A DNA stretch of 64,000 nt from Stictocephala bisonia (taxonomy: Eukaryota > Arthropoda > Insecta > Hemiptera > Membracidae). The position numbers and the translations under genes are program-made. Each line of letters starts with the position of its first letter. The first letter of the stretch is position 1. The DNA lies in contig JAQJVL010000323.1 of the NCBI GenBank assembly GCA_035578905.1, positions 186,001 to 250,000 of the forward strand, given 5' to 3'. The notes below the pieces were generated by a model, which searched no databases, was not told the DNA's origin, and saw only the letters and a program-made list of their open reading frames with translations. This document shows positions 37,401-45,916 of the stretch, in pieces.

Positions 37401-40400
37401 TTCGATGTCCTCCATTTTCAACGTTGGCGGAACATTGCGGCATCAAAGAGAGGCACAAAACTTACGCAAAAGTCAATCAAAGACTTTTTCAAACATTAAT
37501 ATTTACTGATTAAGGTAAATGTTTTTGTATTTTATATAGTTATATGTGTTAGTTTATTAGTTTGTACTATTAGTATGTTAATGGTAAAACAATTATCGAT
37601 TTTTACGCGTTTTTCTTATCAGTACAACCCATCTCGGGATTATCCGAGTTTTTTGTGTATCCGAGGTGGTCTCGGTCCCAATTACCTCGGATAACCGAGA
37701 GTCTACTGTAATTTAATCATCATGCACTATAGTTGCTATTACGTTATTAAATCTATAAAATGATATAAGTATTTTTGTAAATGATGTACAAAAATTAAAT
37801 AATACTGATTTGCACCCTGACTTAGAAATTATGATTATATCCATTCCTATGTCTATGTCTTATCAGAAAACGCTTATTTTGTTTATTTTTCATGAGAAAA
37901 CAAGATTACCGTGTTTCATGAAACTTTTTATTATTTTATTTGTTTACTTGACTATTTTTAACAACTTATATAATGGTATTTTATTCTGTTTTTAATTTAT
38001 AAGTACTTTTATCCCACATTGTATTCAGCTTGTATTGTATTCTTTTATGAACGAGTATAAACGATAGATGCGTTACATTGCCAACTTTCAAAGGAATACT
38101 TGATAGAAAACAACACAGCTTTCACGTTATTTCACCGTTTCACCAGTACAGACAAGTGGCAAGTATAGCCTACATCGCGCATGTGCCTACATATCCAACG
38201 AATTAACTCCCACTACCGTTGGAATATCGAACTAACTCTGCTTGGAAGATGAAAGGTTGTTTATCTTTTGAGTCAAGGTCACTGACTGCCTGAGTCCTAG
38301 CTGTTGAGTGGTAGGCCTACGTTTAGTTGTAGTTCTGTCGGTGTTGTAGACCTTCCCAACCATAAATACTCTCACTCGCGCAATGACTAAGAATTGCTAC
38401 TTGAATTAATAATTAATTCTTTTCATATTGAAATAATTTGACAGCGGATAAAACCTTCTTACAAAACTATAGAAGAATTACTCCAAATAACATCATACTT
38501 TAGTTATGAACTCTGACTATACTACTAAACATGTACTTTATAAATGAACGGAACGAGTTGAAAATTACTTCTTTATCACATTAAACAGTAAGATAGTATC
38601 ACCCATTCCTTAGCTACTATCACACTACAAAAGGTTACTACTCATTACACGAACATTTACTATTACAATACTAATGACTAAACAAATTCTTATGTATTAA
38701 CAATTATAAGAAACTTAATACAACTTACTTCATGACATATTTGACATATTACCTTACTAATTTTAAAATAGTAATATAAATAACCTAGTAAAATAGTTAT
38801 ATCGTTATAGTAGACAACAGTACAGATAAAACTGACATAACTTATTTTTCTAACTTGTACAGTTACGATTTCCTGTTTTCAGACATGGAACACCTAACTA
38901 AATACAATAAAAATAAAACCATTATATAATCAACATATTCGGGCTCTAGCAAATGTAAACTGTACATACAAGGAGAATATAACTAAATATTGAACACCTA
39001 ACTAAATAAACAAAAAATAAACAGCTTATATCTACAACATAAAATACAAATGCATTGACAATTGTCCTAAAAACTAAGTAAATAATAATACTATACAATA
39101 AATTTAGATTATGGATTTAGAATGTGGATAAAATCTTAACCTAATACAATTTTAAAATAAATAAATGAATATGCTAGCCTATTATAATGTACCAAGATAC
39201 AAGGAGCCAAGTAAGGCATTCATGTGTTTGCCTAGTAGAGTATTCATGTGATTGCCTAGTAGAGTATTCATGTGTTTGCCTAGTAAGGTCTTCATGTGTT
39301 TGCCTAGTAAGGTCTTAATGTGTTTGCCTAGTAAGGTCTTAATGGATTTGCCTAGTAAGGTCTTCGTAGGTTTGCCTAGTAAGGTCTTCACTGGTTTGCC
39401 TAGTAAGGTCTTCATGTGTTATCAAGTAATGTCTTATTTACGCCTTATGGCTCGTCTGCTATAATTCACCAATCTGACGATTTCCGTATTTTATAACGCG
39501 TTTTCCTGTTTTTCAGAGCGCGGTGTTTGAGCACACTGTACATAGTTTGACTTTTATTTTCTGTGATCACTATATCACTCAGTAACTCATTGAAAAATCA
39601 AAAATCTAGAGAAAACTATCTTCTTTGGCGATTGATATAATTAAAATCGCGATATCTTGATTATAAACATGTTTTATAAGAAAAAGGTCAGTAAGAGACT
39701 CATAACAAATCTTTATTGGTTGCAGGGACAGTAACTACAAGTTTCGTAGTCTAAACTGTTTCAATACATAATCAAACCTCGCTCACGATGAGTTGGTCAA
39801 GGCTAGTAACAACTGTGACTAGAATCTTTGGTATGCCGCCGCGCTACCCTCTTGGCTTTGTTTTGTACATCCGGAATGGGTTGTAAATCTGTGAAAGTCT
39901 GTCGCCATATGTTGCTGCGATGACAGGGTTCGCACAGTTTATGTTATACAACGGTACATATACACCTCCAGATAAAAATTCTCATACTCCTTTACATGAA
40001 ACATTATTATTAATTTTAACTTCCCTAGCACCACAGACATTTTAGCCTAATTATTAATTTCAAATGTTAATAATTTGAGAATAAGTTTTTCAGAAACAAT
40101 TGTAACATATATTAACATAAAGAACTGTTATATAGTAATCCGCCAGCCTCGTTCATTACAAGTAGAAAATTAAGTAAATAACTTCTAGCACTGTTTTATT
40201 TTTACTTTAATTATTTTAAAAACTAATATTGTAATAATATATAATAATAATGATCTTGCTACTTTCAATATTAAAAAACTATATGTTTCAAATGTATAAT
40301 TATTACATTTATATTACTGAATACAAAAAATGCAAATGAGGAAATATTTTTACTATGAAGAACTAAATCTTTACTATATGTGTTATAATACTAGATTTAA

Positions 40401-43400
40401 ACACAATTAATTATTATGTTCACGTAAAAATGTATTCACATAAGATAGAAATCAAGCATTATGTTTTAAAATATATCAATGACAGTCTGACACCTCGGGT
40501 GGAATAGACAGACCGCAGAGTGCAGACTACAAACGAAGGTGCAGCGCTCTGTGAGGACATCTCTGAACTTCTACCGCCCGATGAGTAACGTCTACATGCA
40601 AACATTTTTTAGAATTGCCAAAAATAACGACTATCAAATTATTATTTTTTTAAAATCGAAGTCTCCCCGTACTAAAAATAATAAGAATTCTAAGGATGCA
40701 AAAATTATATTTTTATCACAGTAAATAAAGTTTTAACTAGTCATTTCAGATTAGTCAATTATACGTAGGTTTAAATGGGAAAAACGTTCTCTTAAAAGTC
40801 AATTTGTAACAAATATAAATTATTATTGTTTAAATTACTTACCTCTAATAATAGTAAATGACTCGTAGATTCGGGCTACTTCTTCATTTTTCTCAAATAA
40901 CCGTCGGTTAGGCGGTAATTAAGAAACTAAATATTTCTCCCATGTTAAACAGGCTGGAGTCAGAGCGCGGCGGCCGGCTTCTATCCGGCCCCCTCTTAAA
41001 GTATGGTAAATAGGGAATTCTACTGATAATTTCAATTTTATACTGCCAATACATAACACTAGGAAACGTGTACGCCCTTGTCTCAAATATGCACTTACCC
41101 CCACCTCACCTTATTCTTTTTTTGAAAGAAATAAACTGATAAAATTTCATTTAAAAAACCGCTACCATCAATATGCAAGGGTTTAAAATACAAAAACTAA
41201 ATACATTTATGTCAGAGACTCAAACGTTATATAGCTCGTAAAATTAAAACTTGACAATATTTGACTTACTGTACCTTTAAATCCTGACATTATAGCTGCA
41301 ACACCAAAGTCACCATGCAGCTCTTGAATTGCATTCAAAATTCCTTGAGTTAGTTTGTGAGAATTAATTGTAAAATTGTGGAGTTGTGATTTTTGCATTG
41401 GGACAATTTCTATAGTAAAATACCTGAAAAATACTTATCATGTTTATTAGAAAACACTTGGAACTTAGTCTATTAACTAGTTTATATACTATATTAACCA
41501 ACGATATGATCCCACAATTTGATACATATAAAAAAAGGCAAATACCACTGACTGATCATGATTTCTCAATAACCCACAAAACCTTGGCACGAATATTCTT
41601 CATGTTTCTTAGACGCTCACTAAGAAAGGATTTTGACAAATTCTTTTCAGTTCTGAAATTGCACGTCAGCATATTTTGAGTTTTTATGAAGAAAAAACAA
41701 GAAATAATTACCTAAATAATAATTGAAAATTCTTGTTTAGTTTTAGACTCCGAAATTTTACTAATGATAACTTACTAGACACCTCAGAAGCTACGACAAA
41801 TTACAAAAAAAAATTAAAAAAGTGGTAAAAATGAAAAAAATACCTTTATATAAGGGAGGCTGTTTTGAATGGTGTAAAATAATTTTTAATTTTTTTGCAG
41901 AATATCATCCCTAACACGTTGACTGCCATGAGGGCCACCGGTGGCCCTCACTAGATTTCAGCCTGGCGCCACAGCTGTTTCTACGGTAAAGTTCAATATT
42001 CATTGTTCCGAGTTCTGTGTTCCATGCAGCCGGAAATGACGCCCCCCCAGTACAGAAATAGTCGAAATCCGGTCATTTGCCGCCATTTTGTGAAGTTATT
42101 GATGAGGTACACGGTACACCGGTGGCCCTCATGGCGTGGGGGCATCAGTTTATATATGCCATATGATATTGTGCTTCAGCTGTTTTGTTGTTTATATTTT
42201 CTTCCCACGCACTGATCAGCTTTTGAGGTTAGGTGTTTAGTAAGTGACATTGATTCTTTTTGTGACAGAAACTAGTCTGTCTAAATGTCGTAAAAACTAG
42301 TTCAAATATATAAAAACTTATTTAGAGTTGCTTTATTTAAAAACCAGAGGACCGTTTTCTATAACATATTATGAGCTTTCAGAATATATCATTAAAAATT
42401 ACGTAATACTAAAAATGGTGCTAAAATTTGCGTTTGATTTATAAAAGACGTGGGACCACCGGTGGCCCACATGGCGTACAGCAGCACATATGACGTGGGC
42501 TACCTACCGGTGGCCCTCATAGCGTCAGGCGGACATACAGTTTTACTACGGCGGCCTCAGAATGACACAATAAATTATCTACGCTGGCAGTCAACGTGTT
42601 AACAGAGAAAAAAACTTTTTAAACCTATAGCTTTTATCCTAAAGTGGTTTTTACACTGTCCATAAAAATATAAAGTTTTAATTTAGGCTTACAGTACCAA
42701 AACATATAACTTACATTTTAAATACACACTTGTTTGGTGCAAAAAATGTTTGAGGATAGTAAATTACTTAGTAGCAGTTGACCAAATAAAATAAAGTATT
42801 TTTAACTTGTCTACCCTGACCAAGACCTATATATAATATATAGGCCTATTTTAGGTATTTATACAGTTTCTTGCCACCAAACAAATTTGGGACATTTTGC
42901 TTGAAATGAGTCTAGAATTGGCTGTATTTTCATGAGATATGTTTTTTATTCCGCGGAAATAACGTATTTTACCGAAAAATTCAAAAATCCCAATATCACA
43001 ACTTTTAGTGTTTTTGTCATGTTTCCGTTAATTTAAATAGTATTTTAATCATCTTGTTTTTATTTTGATGTGTTTTTTGCGATGAATACAAATTTGAAAA
43101 CTATTTTGGTCTACCGGTACTACAAATATTTCTCGGGATATATATCGGAAAAACTACTATCGCGGCGAATTGTGATTAACGGCAATTCGTAATCAATAAC
43201 AGCCCACAATCCTAATCAAGCTTCAGTCGGTTCGAAGATGTCCACATAGATGGACGAAATCGATCACCATATAAATATTTGACTCAACATCTAGTCATTA
43301 TAGTGTTGTGAGACGTACATGTTAAGTTATACAATATATACCAACACGTAACATGCTAATCAAGAAACTTTTAACGGCAATTACGCGATCATTATATACA

Positions 43401-44616
43401 AAAATTATTAACCACAAAAACCAAATTCATCTATATTCCTGCCAGACTGACGGCCGTCACTAAGGCCAAACACTCGAATTTAACGCAAACTAAGAATTTT
43501 TGTTGAGAAAACAGACCATTAGGATAAGTTAGGTTATGTTTGGTTATATCAGTAAAAAATGCATTTTTCGAGCTGAAAAAATAATTTTAATACAAAACCA
43601 GTTATACATTTGTGTTCAGCATAAAAAACACGAGAAATTTAAAAAAAGGTGTCCAAAATAACAATTTTTTAAATAGTTGGTTTTTTTCACTATCAGATAA
43701 AAAACTAGTTTTTCGATTATTCGGTAAAAAAACAACTTCTGCGGATGAAATCAAACTCCTCAAGAGATATAAACTCATTTTTTACCACTTTTTCAACATG
43801 AAATCGTATTTTCAGAAGTAGCAAGAAAGTGCATAATTACCCTATATTATATTAACGACAACAAAAAAGTGGTTTGCGTTAAAATCATGTAAGTACTTGT
43901 CTCCAACAAAATATGTGCAAATTGATACCTTGTGGTTCATACCTTGCTTTTAATATTCAGACCTATTTTATTTCACTTATTGTTCCAACAGTCAAAGGAA
44001 CTCACAAAGGTTAGAAATTGACGCATGTTTCTAATGAAATGTTAATTCTAAAAATGAAAAATTGTATACTTATTGACATATGTGAAATTTAGCAACAATT
44101 TATACAATAGAGACAAAAAATAACAAAATGCCAAGAAATTAAACTAAGATAAGGAACCTAAAGTAAATGTTGATGAAAACGTAGTTAATCCAGTAAATAA
44201 GTAAAACAAATATAATCGAGCACCTGGCCACGTTTATCTGCAAAAGAAACTTTTCCATATCTCTAGGATTAATCATCTTTTTCTAATTTCTATTCCGTAT
44301 AAAAACTATGTCAAAATGAAAATATTGGATTGCTGTAAATTATTAGGTTTTACAATGTTTCAAGAGGCAAGTTTTCCACTGAATAAACTAGCATATATTC
44401 TAGAAAATATAGACTTCATTTTTCATTGGTGATAAAAAATATGAAGATGCGGAAAGTGCATAAATTGGCTTTGACTTACTGAAAATTGTTACCAAGCTCG
44501 AAAATTCCGAAAGTTGTTTACATAATTATCAATGTTTTATCTAGTCTACAAAGGTCCTGTCTACCATCAAGGTATTACCATCAAGTTTATATTTACCTGT
44601 GTTTAAATCTAACCAT
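31224..44616 (-). CDS. POP5: POP5, RNase P/MRP protein subunit (three coding exons)
   Basis: Minus-strand exons 44616-44597, 41423-41275 and 31456-31224 have canonical GT/AG borders and compatible phases. They total 402 nt, 133 residues plus stop. POP5 is an RRM-like-fold protein of the nuclear RNase P and RNase MRP ribonucleoproteins, which trim the 5' leader of pre-tRNA and process pre-rRNA. The protein starts MVRFKHR. Its central LNAIQELHGDFGVAA, the GFKAKYCNP segment joining exons 2 and 3, and RTRHGPHRLVAS with VRTLYVGASLKQCF are the family signature. Introns of 3.2 and 9.8 kb hold a Tigger transposon, MITEs and tandem repeats. No lesion is seen. Confidence 0.88.
31526..31921 (+). pseudogene. 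LINE ORF1 fragment with PHD finger
   Basis: The ATG at 31526 sits in CAAGATGGCGGC. The protein opens with CGYC. A shift after MLPK leads to TCSGNCHV-stop-FHFNC and then LWICNHC. That cysteine/histidine spacing (C2-C2-H-C-C2) is a PHD finger, found at the N-terminus of many insect non-LTR ORF1 proteins. It is followed by a polar, coiled-coil-like stretch (ELTKNQNGIRKQQSELQSDN). One frameshift, one nonsense codon (probably Trp to stop) and a MITE at 31922 disable it. A decayed host PHD gene is less likely. It lies inside POP5 intron 2, opposite strand. Confidence 0.6.
31922..32078. mobile_element. Small MITE, 157 bp, inside the LINE ORF1
   Basis: Inverted ends of about 27 bp: GAGAGGACATCAGCAAACTT and the complement of GAGATAGGACATTAGCAAAC, both continuing into ACCTTAG. 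There is no coding content. It ends the ORF1 reading frame. Confidence 0.7.
32079..33483. other. POP5 intron, no feature
   Basis: No gene recognised; short open frames only. Confidence 0.4.
33484..33783 (-). pseudogene. Remnant of a small conserved transposon-associated domain
   Basis: On the minus strand, ATG at 33783 starts METENIEHTVKQRKVSDWVL and continues VRFSTKKS. After a shift near 33690 come ITDFGNPVVNFVRKVPNKQ, MFKYPDNGDVSEITYKDIEK and FPQPSLGRRE. The pattern (W.LV.F..KK...YVG.I, then FLRK and F.FP...D) recurs at the ends of many unannotated arthropod proteins linked to transposons. I cannot name it. It is non-functional here. Confidence 0.4.
34316..34380. repeat. Tandem repeat, 23 bp x 2.6
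   Basis: Consecutive copies of GCTCGGCCGTCAAGGCATTT begin at about 34321, 34344 and 34367. The last copy diverges after GCTCGGCCGT. Confidence 0.85.
34381..35417. other. POP5 intron, AT-rich
   Basis: No feature recognised. Confidence 0.4.
35418..37708 (+). mobile_element. Complete Tigger/pogo-type DNA transposon
   Basis: The ends CAGTAGACTCGTGATTATCC at 35418 and the complement of CAGTAGACTCTCGGTTATCC ending at 37708 are flanked by TA on both sides, the Tc1/mariner/pogo duplication. Each end holds further copies of ATTATCCGAG/AACCGAG, likely transposase-binding repeats. The single gene is intact (35916-37499). Total length is 2,291 bp, the usual size for Tigger. It sits in POP5 intron 2 on the opposite strand. 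Confidence 0.95.
35916..37499 (+). CDS. Tigger/pogo transposase, intact
   Basis: This 527-residue transposase cuts and pastes its own element. Residues 1-55 form a CENP-B/Psq-type helix-turn-helix (KRKRVVVSLETKLNAIKRLE to GVGEVTVGDWRRKK). About 75-145 is the second CENP-B-like DNA-binding domain (ASEGWMDTWKKKYGI). The DDE_1 catalytic core keeps Asp178 (FNCDETRL), Asp293 (LLLLDNARSHP) and Asp326 (IQPLDQGVLE), a DD32D spacing. An acidic linker near 440-470 (EEEEDEDTDD) precedes a C-terminal TQKSIKDFFKH, a canonical PCNA-interacting PIP box (Q518, I521, F524, F525). No frameshift or stop is present, so the copy is young and could be active. Confidence 0.95.
   Translation: MSLKRKRVVVSLETKLNAIKRLEKGESIKKVAAELGVGEVTVGDWRRKKKEIEQWVNQSASSGSGLRRKTMKKGDHGQTSEALYLWFSQLRGMGSPISGPMLQAKALEFHRKFKDGEENFCASEGWMDTWKKKYGIRQLNICGEKLSADPSEIDSFYSKLETIILNDGLTLDQIFNCDETRLNYKMLPSKTLAAKNEANAPGYKKSKERVTIMNCCNASGSLKLRPLLIGKAKNPRAFKNVQVNCLPTVYKNQQNAWMDCTIFKTWFFNDFVPVVEAYLKQKNLPQKALLLLDNARSHPDASDLVSGQIRAVFLPTNVTSLIQPLDQGVLEAMKRNYRRRLLQVLLAKLDEGLTVTDALKKITVKDVAYWIASAWDDVKVSTIQKSWKNIFQIKHKTNDTQKETDDCVVDSANLVNHLPVEEPIINEDVINWINGDEEMELSDDAIADLIVNKNNNEEEEDEDTDDATPKITHSEGLKLLEGALAYVEQQEESTPFDVLHFQRWRNIAASKRGTKLTQKSIKDFFKH
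37711..39210. other. POP5 intron, AT-rich
   Basis: No gene recognised; a 61-codon frame at 37810 is low-complexity. Confidence 0.4.
39211..39434. repeat. Minisatellite, 24 bp x 9
   Basis: About nine copies of GTTTGCCTAGTAAGGTCTTC plus four variable bases. Because 24 is divisible by three, the array is open in one frame on each strand (KTLLGK(P/H)(V/M) repeats on minus). These open frames are a by-product of the repeat. Confidence 0.9.
39435..41274. other. POP5 intron 2, right part
   Basis: A GC-richer segment at 39780-39960 and another at 40920-41000 could be old repeats. No domain was recognised in any frame. Confidence 0.4.
41275..41423 (-). CDS. POP5: POP5 exon 2
   Basis: Acceptor ATTTTTCAG/G at 41424 and donor AAAG/GTACAGTAAG at 41274. 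The exon encodes residues 8-56, YFTIEIVP to MSGFK, including ILNAIQELHGDFGVAA, and splits an Arg codon on the left and an Ala codon on the right. Confidence 0.88.
41911..42602. mobile_element. piggyBac-like MITE with internal CACCGGTGGCCC repeats, 692 bp
   Basis: The ends TAACACGTTGACTGCCA (41912) and its complement before TTAA (42599-42602) form a perfect 17-bp TIR; the left TTAA has become CTAA. Four copies of an ACCGGTGGCCCTCATGGCGT-like motif occur at about 41935, 42117, 42456 and 42505. The first is itself a palindrome with GAGGGCCACCGG. No transposase is encoded. It lies in POP5 intron 1. Confidence 0.8.
42859..43836 (-). mobile_element. Dispersed element A, copy 2, with secondary insertion
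   Basis: The complement aligns with 15712-16491 from end to end. The ends are TTATACAGTTTCTTG-like and GCAAGAAAGTGCATAA. A 183-bp insertion at 43188-43370, bracketed by 12-bp direct repeats, accounts for its greater length. Confidence 0.75.
43188..43370. mobile_element. 183-bp insertion with 12-bp target duplication
   Basis: TTAACGGCAATT occurs at 43176-43187 and again at 43371-43382, and copy 1 of element A has a single site here. The insert has no TIR and no poly-A. Its GGTTCGAAGATG resembles a box B, so a small SINE is possible. Confidence 0.55.
44597..44616 (-). CDS. POP5: POP5 exon 1 (20-nt coding part)
   Basis: The minus strand reads ATG GTT AGA TTT AAA CAC AG followed by the donor GTAAATAT. 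MVRFKHR is the expected POP5 start, and phase 2 fits exon 2. It is far too short to show up as an open frame and was found by looking for the missing N-terminus. Confidence 0.85.
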
Positions 44617-44879
44617 GTTTAAAACCAGGTATAAAATACTGTTTGTGATATAGCAGACAGCAGTATTAATTGTAGATTATTTAAAATATATATATATATA
44701 TAATTATATGAAAATTAAGCAATAAGTAACCATAACTAACGAACTTAACCTATTTCATAATAAGAATATAAATAAAATTGTATTAGACAGTCGTGCTTGC
44801 TTGAGTTGTAGCAGTAGCCCAAGCATACAGCATGACCAACATAACGTTTAGTCTACGATAAATAAACGTTAGACCGTCC
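44617..44879. promoter_or_regulatory. POP5: POP5 upstream region
   Basis: Presumed 5' UTR and promoter, only about 260 bp before the LINE fragment starting near 44880. It contains a (TA)n run at 44685-44702. No core promoter motif could be assigned with confidence. Confidence 0.35.
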
Positions 44880-45186
44880 GCCTAGCCATATATATGTATG
44901 CTGATGACCTAAAAATTTCTAAAATTATTAGACATGCATTAGACCATAATGACATTCAGCATGATTTAGATAATATTACACAATGGTGTCAAGATAATAT
45001 TTTAACTTTAAATATTGATAAATGTTGTGTTATGTTATTACATTGAAAGAAAACACCATATTTATTTCCTTACAAAATAAATGATTGTCTCTTACGTAGA
45101 GTGAACCAGTTTAATGATCTGGGGGTCTTTATAACAGATGATTTGAGTTTCTCAAACCATATGTTAAATGTGGTGAAGAAAACTTA
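44880..45186 (+). mobile_element. LINE RT fragment, left part (interrupted)
   Basis: Encodes YMYADDLKISKIIRHAL with the RT active-site YADD, then ITQWCQDNILTLNIDKCC and FNDLGVFITDDLSFSNHM. It stops at the TTA target site, 45184-45186. One stop and a few changes are present. The reading frame resumes at 52096 on the far side of the 6.9-kb insertion. Confidence 0.8.
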
Positions 45187-45886
45187 TAGTCCATTGAAAA
45201 GTTACATTTGGGATTGCGTTTCTTAGAGGACGCAATTTTATTTTTTTTATGTGTAGGGGGGTAAGTGTAAAGCTAAAATCAAGTTTGTGGGGTCGCCACC
45301 CTTGTCCCACGGCCGCCATCTTGAAAATAGGGGTTGAAACGGTTTTTACGATATATCTCTTAAACTATTTATCTGATAAAAAAAAATTGTTAACTTTTTT
45401 TGTTTCTAATTAAATTCTCTATAACTTTGGTCCAGTAACTTTTTGTCGTAAAACTATAAATAAAAAAGTTATAAGTGAAAATGTTCAGAAATTCGAGAAA
45501 AAAATTTATATTTTTCGATATAACTTTTTTTATCATTTTACGAAAAAACGATATCAGACCATTTTTGTAGATCGTTTTTTAAGGAACAACTTTTATTAGC
45601 AACATTTTTTCATTTAGTCAATAGCTAAGGTTTTACAGCGCTCCGAAGTGAGTACTATTTTTCAGTACTCTTAACTATACATATTTTATACATGGGTACT
45701 AATAATGTGTCATCAGTTATTTATTTATTTTTTTTATTTTGTTATTATAATTCTTTTAATTGGTAATTTTGCAATGTTATTAATAATTAATTATTGACTC
45801 TTTTCCACTCCATTACAGAATTTTACAATTATTGATTTTTAAAATAATTTTAAATGTGACGGCCGTTACCGAGAATGCTGTCCAGG
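45187..45886 (+). repeat. Left terminal inverted repeat, 700 bp
   Basis: Near-identical inverted partner of 51383-52095. Outermost TAGTCCATTGAAAAGTTACA; a near-palindrome ATTGCG...CGCAAT lies at 45214-45235. CGGCCGCCATCTTG (a YY1-like site in inverse) is at about 45301-45315. The inner edge is GAGAATGCTGTCCAGG. Confidence 0.92.
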
Positions 45887-45916
45887 CCTAATCCACGGTG
45901 ATTTTATAAATTTGAA

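Noticed and set aside
39182..39464. Repetitive proteins on both strands
   Set aside because: The open frames are forced by a 24-bp repeat unit; there is no start context or domain.
40539..40724. Exon encoding KVQRSVRTSLNFYRPMSN
   Set aside because: Coding-like for about 25 residues, but with no splice borders that work and no family match.
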